From Kangiellaceae bacterium (GTDB lineage Bacteria > Pseudomonadota > Gammaproteobacteria > Enterobacterales > Kangiellaceae): a stretch of DNA of 34,145 nt. Below are positions 1 through 9,130 of the stretch, one piece after another (the stretch's first letter is position 1; every line of letters begins with the position of its first letter). Location of the stretch: assembly GCA_016743995.1 (NCBI GenBank), contig JADGFG010000028.1:1-34145 (forward strand), written 5' to 3'. A program made the position numbers and the translations under genes. The notes beneath the pieces are model-generated. The model did no database searches and was not told the DNA's origin. It saw only the letters and a program-made list of their open reading frames with translations.

Positions 1-483
1 TGTATCAGGTTGTACCTTAGCCGTAACGACACTACCGGCACCGATAACGGCGCCTTGTCCGATATTGACTCCCGGAAGAATAATACTACCAGCACCAATC
101 CAGACGTTATTTTCCAGTAAGACGTCGCTGGCATAATTGGTTTTTGTCAGCCGACTAGCTGGGTTGGTATCATGGTTAATGGTAATTATCTGAACACCAG
201 GGCCAATCAGGCTGTTATCACCAATGGTAATATGGCCTCCGTCAAGCAGAGTACAATTGACGTTCAGGTAAACGTTATTTCCCAGGCTTATTTTATCTCC
301 GTAGTCGCAATGAAACCCATATTCAATAAAAACCTGTTCTCCGCAGTGGGCAAAGATATTTTTCAGTTTTTTTAAATGGCCTTTGCTCGGCGCTTTATTA
401 AACTGACGACATATTTCGTGTGTCTGTTGCCTGCGTAGCATTAGCTCTCGCTGTAAGCTATTGAAAGGTATGTTTATTTTCAT
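1..483 (-). CDS. Hexapeptide-repeat O-acetyltransferase (LacA/Maa-like), 3' end cut by window
   Basis: Reading the minus strand from an ATG at 483 gives 161 open codons to the window edge with no stop, so the C-terminus is missing (family members are about 180-200 residues). The N-terminal helical part (residues 1-45) resembles the Mac domain. It is followed by left-handed beta-helix hexapeptide repeats such as ISLGNNVYLN, ITIGDNSLIG, VWIGAGSIIL and AVIGAGSVV. The motif TINHDTNP carries the expected catalytic His (residue 104). Known relatives transfer acetyl from acetyl-CoA to sugar hydroxyls (maltose, galactosides, Nod factors); the acceptor here cannot be told. It is divergent from yjaG across a 217-base gap. 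The Shine-Dalgarno sequence is weak. Family call is secure; substrate is unknown. Confidence 0.85.
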   Translation of the reverse strand, partial: MKINIPFNSLQRELMLRRQQTHEICRQFNKAPSKGHLKKLKNIFAHCGEQVFIEYGFHCDYGDKISLGNNVYLNVNCTLLDGGHITIGDNSLIGPGVQIITINHDTNPASRLTKTNYASDVLLENNVWIGAGSIILPGVNIGQGAVIGAGSVVTAKVQPDT

Positions 484-577
484 TATCTACCGGTTTTTGA
501 ATTTGCCTGCAGGCATAGAGGTTTCTGTTCAAAGTTGAGTTTAACATTATTATCCGGCTCGTTGTGATTGAGCGGGT

Positions 578-606
578 TTGAATTTATCTGCCGAACAGCG
601 TATAAG
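578..606 (+). promoter_or_regulatory. Putative sigma70 promoter for yjaG
   Basis: TTGAAT (578-583) and TATAAG (601-606) are separated by exactly 17 bases, about 95 bases before the yjaG ATG. It lies in the divergent gap with the acetyltransferase gene. Assigned from sequence match alone. Confidence 0.45.
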
Positions 607-700
607 TTTGCTATCTGTATGATTTCGCAAAGCTTATGAACTTGTGTTCTTTAAATGTACTTATGCTGAATCGTTTTAACTGGAGATTTGTAATTTAAAT

Positions 701-1333
701 ATGTCTGACGAACTGAAACTTCCTTTTCATCAACTTTCTCACTGGCAGCATCAATTATTTGCAGCTGCTTTATTAGAACGTATGTTGCCTAATTATCAAT
801 GTTTCTCCAAATTGTCTGGTTATGGGGAGTACTCTGTATTGCTTAACCAGCTTGATATTATCTGGCAAAAATTGCTAAAAGAGCCGATAACGATTAACCT
901 GGAGTCTCAGTTGGAAAAACTTGAGAAGCAGATTCCCGATGTTAGCAGGTTTGAAGTACTGGCGGTTTATCCTGCTCTGGATGTCTGTTCTGGACTGGTC
1001 TGTCTGTTGCAGAGTCTGGATGAGGCAGATACCCGTTGTGCGGAAGAGGTGAGCCTGTTATCCAGGAGCATGGTTCATTTTTATGTAAATGCCTGTATGG
1101 CAGAAAATGAGGCAGAAACGGTGACCAGGCAATATAATGAAGAGGAGATTAATAACGATCCTTTAATGCAGTGGGAGTTTGCAACACAAAAAGAATTATT
1201 TAATTTTGTAATGTCGATTAATTTGACAACGGCGACTAAGGGAGCTTTATCAAAGGATGAGAAAAAACTGCTCCGGGAGTTTAAACAGTCTGTTAAAAGC
1301 GAGCGCGTTACAAATTTAGGGGTTGAATATTGA
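701..1333 (+). CDS. yjaG: DUF416 family protein (YjaG-like)
   Basis: 210 residues, close to the roughly 196 of E. coli YjaG. Family landmarks are visible along the chain: HWQHQLFAAALLERMLPNY near residue 14, LDIIWQKL near 50, LEKLEKQIPD near 69, and VYPALDVCSGL near 88. It is a soluble, mostly alpha-helical protein with no signal peptide or membrane segment. No biochemical function is established for this family. TGGAG at 681-685 is rather far (15 bases) from the ATG. The gene stands alone, with its own likely promoter at 578-606, and is followed after 79 bases by the efflux operon. The family assignment is firm; function remains unknown. Confidence 0.88.
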   Translation: MSDELKLPFHQLSHWQHQLFAAALLERMLPNYQCFSKLSGYGEYSVLLNQLDIIWQKLLKEPITINLESQLEKLEKQIPDVSRFEVLAVYPALDVCSGLVCLLQSLDEADTRCAEEVSLLSRSMVHFYVNACMAENEAETVTRQYNEEEINNDPLMQWEFATQKELFNFVMSINLTTATKGALSKDEKKLLREFKQSVKSERVTNLGVEY

Positions 1334-1378
1334 TTTTTTATCTGGTTGTTGTAGCATTTTTTGCAGGACTGTACAGGC

Positions 1379-1384
1379 TATAAT
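1379..1384 (+). promoter_or_regulatory. Putative -10 element for the RND efflux operon
   Basis: A perfect TATAAT lies 28 bases before the TTG start of the adaptor gene. No good -35 sits at 16-18 bases (the nearest TTG-rich hexamers are too close or too far), so this may depend on an activator. Predicted start of transcription is near 1391, giving a short leader. Confidence 0.4.
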
Positions 1385-1412
1385 GAATGAGCAAACCTTG
1401 AGGTATAGTTAA

Positions 1413-2576
1413 TTGACATTTCGTTGTTTTAAATTTTTTCTGCTAATTGTTTTTTTGACAATTATTGCCTCGTTGCCCGGCTGTAATGATAATAGCTCAA
1501 AAAACAGTCTGTCTGGTGCTGCAGCGGGAAATGAGACTTCAAAAAAAATAAAGACAGTTCCTGTGGAAGTTATTTCGCCAAAAAAAGGGACTGCAGCCTC
1601 TCATTATGTGACGACTTCAACATTGGCCCCTAGTAGTGATGCCAGAATTAATTCCCGTACTGCAGGGGTTGTCAGAAAAATTTTGCATGAAGAAGGTGAT
1701 GACGTTAAGGCGGGGCAGGTGCTTCTGTTGCTGGAAGATGATGATCAGCGACTCCGATTGAAGCAGGCAAAAATTAAACTGTCCAGTGCAGAAACCGAGT
1801 ATAACCGCCTGAATAAGATGCAAAAAGCTGGTGTGGTTTCTCAAAATGACTGGGATTTAACTCGAAACAACTATCTAAACGCCAAAGCAGAGCTGGAACT
1901 GGCAGAGTTGGTTTTGTCTTACACTCGTATTGCCGCACCTTTTGATGGGCGGGTTGTCTGGCGCGGTGTTGATCTGGGCGCCTATGTCAGTAAAGGAGAT
2001 TTGCTATTTCGCATGATGTCTATACACCCTTTATTGATAAGAGTTTATGTTCCTGCAGCGCGAACGGCGAAGTTACGTGCTGGTCAGAAAGTCGCGTTGA
2101 ACGTAGAAACGGTTGAAGCGCCATTACAGGGAATTATTAAACTGGTGAGTCCTATTGTTGATCCTTCTACAGGTTCGGTTAAGGTAACAATCAGACTTGA
2201 TCAATATCCTGTAGCCGTTCGACCGGGAGATTTTGTTGAAATCAACATGGTTACGGACCGGCGAGAAAATGCGTTATTACTGCCGGGGGTGGCAATTCTG
2301 GAGGAAAGAGGCCAACACTTTGTCTTTACTGTTCAGAGTAACCAGGCGATTCGACGGAATGTTAATCCGGGTTATGTCGTTGGAGAGTGGACTGAAGTTA
2401 TTTCCGGGCTAAAAGCAGAAGATATTGTTGTTAGCAAGGGCCAGCGGTATTTAAATGATGGTAACCATCTTAAAGTTATCAACAGGTCAGAGATGAATTC
2501 AGATTTACAACCTGGCGTTGAAAGCAAGTTGGCTAATAACAAAGATAAAAAACGATCTGAGCGTGTTAAGCCATGA
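1413..2576 (+). CDS. RND efflux periplasmic adaptor (membrane fusion) lipoprotein
   Basis: 387 residues starting at TTG with GAGG (1400-1403) nine bases upstream. Residues 1-23 form a lipoprotein signal ending in the lipobox LPGC (Cys24). The residue after Cys is Asn, not the Asp that retains lipoproteins in the inner membrane. Downstream are the lipoyl-like half GVVRKILHEEGDDVKAGQVL (about residues 87-106), a short coiled-coil hairpin (about 115-160), the second lipoyl half and beta-barrel domain (about 165-280) and a membrane-proximal domain. Adaptors of this family join an inner-membrane RND pump to a TolC-type channel. The stop overlaps the next ATG (ATGA), so it is translationally coupled to the first pump gene. 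Substrate cannot be read from the sequence. Confidence 0.92.
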   Translation: MTFRCFKFFLLIVFLTIIASLPGCNDNSSKNSLSGAAAGNETSKKIKTVPVEVISPKKGTAASHYVTTSTLAPSSDARINSRTAGVVRKILHEEGDDVKAGQVLLLLEDDDQRLRLKQAKIKLSSAETEYNRLNKMQKAGVVSQNDWDLTRNNYLNAKAELELAELVLSYTRIAAPFDGRVVWRGVDLGAYVSKGDLLFRMMSIHPLLIRVYVPAARTAKLRAGQKVALNVETVEAPLQGIIKLVSPIVDPSTGSVKVTIRLDQYPVAVRPGDFVEINMVTDRRENALLLPGVAILEERGQHFVFTVQSNQAIRRNVNPGYVVGEWTEVISGLKAEDIVVSKGQRYLNDGNHLKVINRSEMNSDLQPGVESKLANNKDKKRSERVKP

Positions 2577-5500
2577 TAGAAAGCCTGGTCAGATTTTCCG
2601 TCTTCCGCAGAGTAACGGTATTGATGGTGAGCCTGGCTGTTCTGGCATTTGGCAGCGTGGGCTTATCTCGTTTATCGGTTAACCTGTTACCATCACTCAG
2701 TTACCCCTCTTTAACCGTTCAGACTCAATTTGCCAATGCTGCTTCAGCTGAAGTTGAACTGCTGGTGACTAAACCGGTAGAAGAAGCGGTGGGTGTATTA
2801 AAAGGGCTCAAACAGATACACTCGGTTTCTCGTCCTGGTATTTCTGAAGTAACACTTGAATTTGGCTGGAATGCCAAGATGAGTGAGCTGGCAATGGATA
2901 TCAGGGAAAAGCTCGATCGAATTGAATTACCGTTAGATGTGGAAAAGCCGATAGTCCTGCGGTATGACCCTGCATTAGATCCCATTGTTAAATTGAGTTT
3001 AAGTGGCTCCATACCTTTAACCCGTTTAAGATATCTGGCTGAAAAAGAGGTCAAGGAAAACCTGGAACGTATTGAAGGTGTTGCTTCGAGTAAGGTGCAG
3101 GGGGGAGAAGAAGAAGAGATACATATTAATATTAATCAGGGAAAGGTTGCGGCATTAGGAATCAGTTTGTCGCAACTGGAGAAGCTATTGGCAAGTTCTA
3201 ACACCAATCAACCGGGTGGTTCTTTAAAGAACACTCAAACTCAAATGTTAGTGCGAACCATTAATGAATATGAAAGTCTTGATGAAATTCGAAATTTACG
3301 AATTTTTAAAGCGGGAGAAAGCAGCGCGTTACAACCTGATGTGGTGAAAAAAGGAAGTCAGGAAAATCAAAACCTGGAAAACCGTTTGCTTTCTGAACAA
3401 TCTCTTCGTCGCTCAGAAAGTAGTAAGCCAGAGAATCAATCGGTAAGATTGAGTGAAATTGCAGAAGTAGTCTGGTCCAGTAAAGATAAAGAAGAAATTA
3501 CTCGTTTTCAGGGAGAAGAAGGGGTTCTTATCTCTCTTTATAAAGAAGGTGACGCAAATACCGTTGACGTTGGAAATCTTGTGAAAGAGCGGTTGTTTCA
3601 AATACAACAAAAACTGCCAGAAGGGGTTTCCATTAAAGTTCAGTTTGATCAATCTCGCTTTATTCAACAATCTATTGAGGAAGTAAAAAAAGCGTTGTTG
3701 ACTGGTGGCTTTCTTGCTGTTTGTATCGTCTGGCTTTTTTTACGGAACCTTCGGTTGACACTCATTATTACGACTGCCATTCCGTTATCTGTTATTGCTA
3801 CTTTTATTTTTATGTATCGTGCGGATGTATCATTAAACATAATGTCGTTAGGTGGTCTCACACTTGGGGTCGGTATGTTGGTTGATTCGGCGATTGTTGT
3901 TCTGGAGTCAATTTATAAAGAAAGAGAACAAGGAAAAAATGTCGTACAAAGCGCTATTTCTGGTACTTCAAAAGTCGGTGGTGCGGTTATTGCCTCAGTG
4001 TTAACAACGATAGCGGTATTTCTTCCTATTGTTTTTGTCGAAGGTATTGCCGGGCAATTGTTTCGTGATCAGGCATTAACGGTTACTTTTAGTCTGATTG
4101 CATCTTTACTGGTTTCATTTACACTGATTCCGATGCTGGCATCATCGATTGGTGCTTCTGAAGATCGACAAAAAGAAAATAATGATGATGAGTTTTCTCA
4201 AGATAATAAGCGCTTTTTCTCTCGATTTTCTGATTACTATGAAGTTTTATTAAAGAAAGCGCTTCATTTCAAGTGGAGTTGTTTAACCGGGGCCTTTGCA
4301 GCATTATTTCTGGCGTTACAGTTATTGCCAGCAATTCCTACATCACTTATTCCAACAATGAGTGAAGGAGAGTTCTACTTTGATGTCAGTTTGCCAGAGG
4401 GAACTGCTTTACCGACAACGGATAAAGTCATGTTAGCGATGGAGAAGATCGCATTAGCACATCCGGGCGTTGCTTATGTTTATACATCAACGGGTAGTCG
4501 AAATGTAACCGGCGGCTTATCATTAAAAACACGAGATGAAAATCTTGGTCACATCACTGTAATCATTAAAGATAGGGTCGATCATCAACTGGAGAAAGAA
4601 GTCATTAATGATTTACGTAATGCCTATGCAGAGATACCGCAAGTTGATATTCAGTTTGGACAAACTTCATTTTTCAGTCTTAAGCCACCGTTGGAGCTTC
4701 TGTTTTACGGTGAAGATCTTCAAAAGTTAAGAGAATACAGTTTGTCGTTAATACCGTTACTGGAAAAAACGAATGGTGTGACCGATATTCAGGCATCTCT
4801 GGAGATTGGTAATCCTGAATTAATGGTTCAGTTTGATCGCAATAAGCTGGCGCAATATGGTCTAACCATTCAAGCCGTTGCGAATACCTTGCATCAACGG
4901 GTTAATGGCACAATTGTTTCCCGTTTTCAGGAACCAGACAGACAGATCGATATTCGACTCCGTAATCGAGAAGTAGACAGAAATAGCATGAGTGATATTG
5001 AGAATATGGTAATTGCAGAAGTTAAGGGGCGACCCATGACCTTAAGCGCTGTTGCCCGGGTGGTAAAGGGGCAGGGGCCTGCAGCTATTGATCGTATCCA
5101 GCAATCAAGAGTGGCAATTATTGCGGCGGGGTTGAGTGGGCGCAGTCTTAAATCTGTGACGGCAGAGCTGGAACAGTTGATTCAGGCGAACCCAGCACCT
5201 CCGGGCATTCTGTTTGAGTTTGGTGGTCAGAATAAGGAAATGCAGTCGTCTTTTAATGATATGATATTTGCCGTTATTCTGGCAGTATTTTTAATTTATA
5301 TTGTGATGGCCTCTACCTTTGAACATATGGGACATCCTTTAATCATTTTATTTACTATTCCGCTTGCTTTAACTGGTGTGCTCGTTGGACTATATATGAC
5401 CGGTTATGCTATTAGTGTGATTTCAATGATAGGTGCCGTATTTTTAATTGGTGTTGTTGTTAATAATGCGATTGTACTTATTGATGCTATCAATCAGATG

Positions 5501-5827
5501 AGGCGTCGTGGAATGGCCAAGCTGGATGCTATCGTTATGGCAAGTCGCTCTCGCTTACGCCCCATTTTAATGACAACTTTTACGACAGTTCTTGGATTAT
5601 TACCAATGGCAATAGGGACTGGAGAAGGTGCCGAACTTAGAGCACCACTGGCGGTGGTGGTTTCATTTGGGCTTGTTGTTGCGACGGGACTGACATTGTT
5701 TATTATTCCCGCTGCTTACCTGATTATGCCTTCCAGGGTAATTACTGATGAAGAGCTGAATGAACTGGATAAAAACGTACTGATGGCGGAAGAAAAAGAA
5801 AGTCATCATGCGATGACTGATACATAA
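2573..5827 (+). CDS. RND efflux permease 1 (HAE1/AcrB-like)
   Basis: 1084 residues with the full RND plan: TM1 near residues 12-32, a large periplasmic porter loop, TM2-7 (about 365-560), a second periplasmic loop, and TM8-12 (about 895-1060). TM4 contains GMLVDSAIVVLE, keeping one proton-relay Asp (residue 438) with Ser in place of the second; TM10 has GVVVNNAIVLID. RND pumps use proton influx to export small molecules through an adaptor and outer-membrane channel. An unusual polar stretch rich in Ser, Glu, Gln and Asn (about residues 247-290) sits in the first porter region just before VRLSEIAEV, and explains the extra length over AcrB (1049). It is coupled to the adaptor by a 4-base overlap and followed by a second pump gene after 68 bases. 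Confidence 0.93.
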   Translation: MIESLVRFSVFRRVTVLMVSLAVLAFGSVGLSRLSVNLLPSLSYPSLTVQTQFANAASAEVELLVTKPVEEAVGVLKGLKQIHSVSRPGISEVTLEFGWNAKMSELAMDIREKLDRIELPLDVEKPIVLRYDPALDPIVKLSLSGSIPLTRLRYLAEKEVKENLERIEGVASSKVQGGEEEEIHININQGKVAALGISLSQLEKLLASSNTNQPGGSLKNTQTQMLVRTINEYESLDEIRNLRIFKAGESSALQPDVVKKGSQENQNLENRLLSEQSLRRSESSKPENQSVRLSEIAEVVWSSKDKEEITRFQGEEGVLISLYKEGDANTVDVGNLVKERLFQIQQKLPEGVSIKVQFDQSRFIQQSIEEVKKALLTGGFLAVCIVWLFLRNLRLTLIITTAIPLSVIATFIFMYRADVSLNIMSLGGLTLGVGMLVDSAIVVLESIYKEREQGKNVVQSAISGTSKVGGAVIASVLTTIAVFLPIVFVEGIAGQLFRDQALTVTFSLIASLLVSFTLIPMLASSIGASEDRQKENNDDEFSQDNKRFFSRFSDYYEVLLKKALHFKWSCLTGAFAALFLALQLLPAIPTSLIPTMSEGEFYFDVSLPEGTALPTTDKVMLAMEKIALAHPGVAYVYTSTGSRNVTGGLSLKTRDENLGHITVIIKDRVDHQLEKEVINDLRNAYAEIPQVDIQFGQTSFFSLKPPLELLFYGEDLQKLREYSLSLIPLLEKTNGVTDIQASLEIGNPELMVQFDRNKLAQYGLTIQAVANTLHQRVNGTIVSRFQEPDRQIDIRLRNREVDRNSMSDIENMVIAEVKGRPMTLSAVARVVKGQGPAAIDRIQQSRVAIIAAGLSGRSLKSVTAELEQLIQANPAPPGILFEFGGQNKEMQSSFNDMIFAVILAVFLIYIVMASTFEHMGHPLIILFTIPLALTGVLVGLYMTGYAISVISMIGAVFLIGVVVNNAIVLIDAINQMRRRGMAKLDAIVMASRSRLRPILMTTFTTVLGLLPMAIGTGEGAELRAPLAVVVSFGLVVATGLTLFIIPAAYLIMPSRVITDEELNELDKNVLMAEEKESHHAMTDT

Positions 5828-5895
5828 AGCATAGATAGTTTTTTGATGATTTTTCAATGACTAATTAACTCATAAAGTATTGTTAAAAAATAGCG

Positions 5896-8800
5896 ATGAC
5901 CTTACCTGAAATTGCAGTGAAAAGACCTACGGCTACCTTAATGGTATTAGTCAGTATTCTTGTGCTTGGGGTTATTGCATTAGTTCGTCTGGAACTGGCA
6001 TTCATGCCAGAAGCCGAGCAGAAAAATCTGTATGTGATTGCTGAGTATAAAAATGCTTCTCCTAAAGCTATTGAAAGGATGATTGTAAAACCGCTTGAAG
6101 ATAGCCTGGCCTCAATGAATGGACTCGAACATATGTGGTCGCGAAGTAATCACCGTGGTGGTCGGGTTAATTTAAACTTTGGTTATGAAGTTGATATGGA
6201 TCTGGCTCGCGCTGAAATTCATGAGCGTATAGACAGAATAAAAAATGAACTGCCTGAAGACCTGGAGCGAATCATTGTTGCTGATTCCAGAAATCCGCGT
6301 GAATCAGGTGAAACGATCATGGAGGCCCGGTTGTCGTCTGGTCGAGATTTAAGTCAGAATTATGAACTGCTTAATAGAAAGATAGTCAAGCCGCTTGAGC
6401 GTATTCCTGGTGTTGCTGTTGTGGTGCTTGACGGGATTAATCCTCGGGAAATCAGAGTTAACCTGGATCTTAACCGGTTAAGACAACATAACATTAATGT
6501 TATTGATGTCTGGAAAAATATATCACAGAACAACCAGAATAATACGCTTGGTATTATCCGAAATACTCAGACAAAGGCGACGTTACGTTCCCTGGGCGCA
6601 TTGACTTCAATTGAAGAAATCAGACAGTTACCGTTACCTGATTCTGATTTAAAACTATCAGATGTCGCTTCGATTACCTATAAGGAACCGCCTCTTGAGT
6701 ACGGGCGTCATCTGGATGGTGATTTTGCTATCGCCCTGAATGTCGCGAAGGAGTCGACAGCTAATACGGTTGCGATTACCAATGCTGTGCGCGAAAGAAT
6801 TGAGTTGATGAAAAGTGATCCAGAGTTAGATGGCATTAACTTTCTGGTCTGGCAGGATCAGGGTAAAGAAATAAAAAATACACTGAATGATTTAAAGCAG
6901 ACCGGTTTTTTTGGCGCTATTCTGGCAACATTTGTACTGTTTCTTTTTTTGCGAAAAATAGTGACAACGTTTGTGGCTGTTTTCTGCATTCCATTTTCTC
7001 TGGTTGTTGCTTGCGGTGTGATCTGGATACAGGGAAAAACTTTAAATACTATTTCTTTACTAGGCCTGATAGTTGGTCTTGGTATGCTGGTAGATAACGC
7101 GGTTGTTATCATGGAAAACATTGACCGTTTTCAAAAGAAGGGATATAGCGGTCGAGTCGCTGCCATTTTAGGTTCTAAAGAAGTTGCTACTGCCGTAGTG
7201 ATGGCAACCCTGACTTCCATTATTGTTTTTTTACCTATGGTTTTTTCGAAACCCAACAGTATGAATATTGTGTTACAAGAACTGGGGCTCACTATTTGTA
7301 TAACATTAGTTGCCAGTTTGTTGATTAGTCAGACTTTAATTCCGCTCGCTTCTACCCGACTCTTAAAAAATGTAAAAAATGTAAAAAATGTAAAAGATAG
7401 AGACGTAAAACCGTTAATGGATCGTTTGCAAAGTACTTATACTGGCCTATTATCTCTGACTTTAAAGCACCGATGGATAGCCGTTGTCACCAGTATTCTG
7501 ATAGCGGGTAGCGTATGGTATCCCATTTCTCAGATTAACTTCAATTTTGAGGCTGCGCCTACGGAAATGTATATTGGCATTCGACTGGATCTGAGTGAAG
7601 CGCTGTCATTATCAGCAAAAGAGAAAGTGATTACACAGGTAGAGGAAGCCCTGGCGCCTCATAAGGACGAATTGAATGTGAAGTCTATCTACGCCTGGTG
7701 GAGTGGTGGTAACTCAGTGGTACGGCTTTATATGAAATCTGGTTTTCAACATGAAGCGGCAATGAACAAAGTCAGAAAGAAGTTACCTCGTTATTTACCT
7801 GAGATTGCCGGCGTTAAGTTGCAGGTTCAGGATAACGGTCCTTTCTGGAAAAGAAATAGTGGAAAACGAGTGGGAGTCAGGTTGCAAGGCCCAGATACTG
7901 AAACCCTTGAAAAGATTGCCAATGAAGCGATTGCAAAGATTGAGTCGATTCGAGGGTTATTTGATTTCTATTCCACCGCAGAAGGAGGAACCCTGGAGCT
8001 ACAAGCCGTTCTGGATAGAGAGAAAATGGCAGACTATGGCGTTGATAGTCAGACGTTGGCCCGTCGGGTTGAAATGACTTTCAGAGGGAGAAGGTTGCCG
8101 CGTTTTCAGGGGGAGCACGGAGAGGTGAACATGCAGCTAATGTTAGGGGAAGAGCAGGAAACCAGTATTGCTGATGTAAAGAATTTAATGCTTGCTAATT
8201 CTCTAGGGGCAGATATACCGCTGGATAGTTTGTCACATCTTGAAATTAGTAAGGGCCCCAGAAGAATAAACCGTCAAAATAAGATTTCCAGTATCTGGGT
8301 TGGTGCGCGGTTTGAAAAAGGAATAAGAAAAGCTTATCGAAAGCAAATGATCCAGTTATTAAAATCATTGCCGTTACCTGAAGGTTATCAGTGGCAGTTT
8401 AAAGGTCGTCAACAGAATGCAGAAGAAAATCAGACGGAGTTTTTACTTAATCTGCTATTGGCTCTAGGATTAATTTTTGCGGTAATGGCCAGTCTGTTTG
8501 AGTCGATGCGACAGGCGATAGCGCTGATGATCAGTTTACCTTTTGCGCTTGCAGGCGCTTTCTGGACACTTTATCTGTTTGAAGTTGATTTTGATCAACC
8601 CGCTTCTGTAGCGCTTTTACTCTTATTAGGGATTGTGGTTAATAATGGCATTGTTATGATTGAGCATATTAATTTGTACCGTAGAGAAGGCTGGCAACGG
8701 TATCCAGCAATGATCAGGGGGGGAAAGGAAAGGTTACGTCCAATAATAATGACAGCACTGACAACTCTGGTTGGACTTATTCCTATCGTTATACAGAAAC

Positions 8801-8970
8801 CTTCCCTGGGCGGAGTTTATTATTATTCAATGGCTTATGTGATTATGGGAGGGTTATTAATATCGACATTATTAACCACAATATTATTGCCGGTCACCAT
8901 TTCTCTGGTGGAGGATGGCGGAAGTTTTCTGGTTCGTCAGATTCAGCGTTTGAGGGTACGCACGGCTTAG
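5896..8970 (+). CDS. RND efflux permease 2 (HAE1/AcrB-like)
   Basis: 1024 residues with duplicated RND architecture. TM1 lies near 12-32, TM4 has GMLVDNAVVIMEN (Asp400) and TM10 has LGIVVNNGIVMIEH. It is clearly divergent from permease 1 and so is not a recent duplicate. One adaptor with two different permeases recalls the MdtABC and MuxABC systems, where both pumps are needed in a mixed trimer; that the same holds here is inference. Three perfect copies of a 9-base unit (AAAAATGTA, 7366-7392) give a Lys-Asn-Val triplet repeat in the cytoplasmic linker after TM6. The Shine-Dalgarno sequence before ATG 5896 is poor. No TolC homologue or regulator lies in the window. Confidence 0.92.
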   Translation: MTLPEIAVKRPTATLMVLVSILVLGVIALVRLELAFMPEAEQKNLYVIAEYKNASPKAIERMIVKPLEDSLASMNGLEHMWSRSNHRGGRVNLNFGYEVDMDLARAEIHERIDRIKNELPEDLERIIVADSRNPRESGETIMEARLSSGRDLSQNYELLNRKIVKPLERIPGVAVVVLDGINPREIRVNLDLNRLRQHNINVIDVWKNISQNNQNNTLGIIRNTQTKATLRSLGALTSIEEIRQLPLPDSDLKLSDVASITYKEPPLEYGRHLDGDFAIALNVAKESTANTVAITNAVRERIELMKSDPELDGINFLVWQDQGKEIKNTLNDLKQTGFFGAILATFVLFLFLRKIVTTFVAVFCIPFSLVVACGVIWIQGKTLNTISLLGLIVGLGMLVDNAVVIMENIDRFQKKGYSGRVAAILGSKEVATAVVMATLTSIIVFLPMVFSKPNSMNIVLQELGLTICITLVASLLISQTLIPLASTRLLKNVKNVKNVKDRDVKPLMDRLQSTYTGLLSLTLKHRWIAVVTSILIAGSVWYPISQINFNFEAAPTEMYIGIRLDLSEALSLSAKEKVITQVEEALAPHKDELNVKSIYAWWSGGNSVVRLYMKSGFQHEAAMNKVRKKLPRYLPEIAGVKLQVQDNGPFWKRNSGKRVGVRLQGPDTETLEKIANEAIAKIESIRGLFDFYSTAEGGTLELQAVLDREKMADYGVDSQTLARRVEMTFRGRRLPRFQGEHGEVNMQLMLGEEQETSIADVKNLMLANSLGADIPLDSLSHLEISKGPRRINRQNKISSIWVGARFEKGIRKAYRKQMIQLLKSLPLPEGYQWQFKGRQQNAEENQTEFLLNLLLALGLIFAVMASLFESMRQAIALMISLPFALAGAFWTLYLFEVDFDQPASVALLLLLGIVVNNGIVMIEHINLYRREGWQRYPAMIRGGKERLRPIIMTALTTLVGLIPIVIQKPSLGGVYYYSMAYVIMGGLLISTLLTTILLPVTISLVEDGGSFLVRQIQRLRVRTA
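7366..7392 (+). repeat. In-frame 9-bp tandem repeat (3 copies) in RND permease 2
   Basis: AAAAATGTA is repeated three times without mismatch and encodes Lys-Asn-Val three times in the cytoplasmic segment joining the two halves of the pump. Changes in copy number would keep the frame. Confidence 0.9.
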
Positions 8971-9015
8971 TTATAAAAATATAGAGATGTATAAAAACAT
9001 CACAGTTTAACTCTT

Positions 9016-9044
9016 TTGACATGCACAGATTGATAAGCGATGAT
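9016..9044 (+). promoter_or_regulatory. Putative sigma70 promoter for the glutamine amidotransferase gene
   Basis: A perfect -35 TTGACA (9016-9021) is followed after 17 bases by GATGAT (9039-9044, four of six consensus bases). It lies between the end of the efflux operon and the next gene, in the right orientation. Confidence 0.45.
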
Positions 9045-9118
9045 ATTATCTTGAAAAGGTAAAATGGCTATTACGTTGTAGTTGTTGAGCCAGCAGTTTT
9101 ATTATTGAATGACAGATG

Positions 9119-9122
9119 CAGG
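9119..9122 (+). promoter_or_regulatory. Shine-Dalgarno AGGA favouring TTG start 9131
   Basis: AGGA ends eight bases before TTG 9131, ideal spacing. The in-frame ATG at 9116 lies upstream of this site and has no Shine-Dalgarno sequence of its own. The protein started at 9131 (MAKIMVFQHVPYE) also matches how relatives begin. Confidence 0.55.
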
Positions 9123-9130
9123 ATTCAGTT

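Noticed and set aside
172..375. 67-codon + strand open frame at the window start
   Set aside because: It lies antisense to the hexapeptide acetyltransferase, whose motifs on the minus strand are unmistakable.
3881..3890. Loss of the second proton-relay Asp in TM4 of RND permease 1
   Set aside because: Asp-Ser or Asp-Asn at this place is common in HAE1-type pumps and does not show inactivity.
8981..9003. GATGT...ACATC hairpin after the RND operon as a terminator
   Set aside because: Only five pairs, AT-rich and not followed by a T tract.
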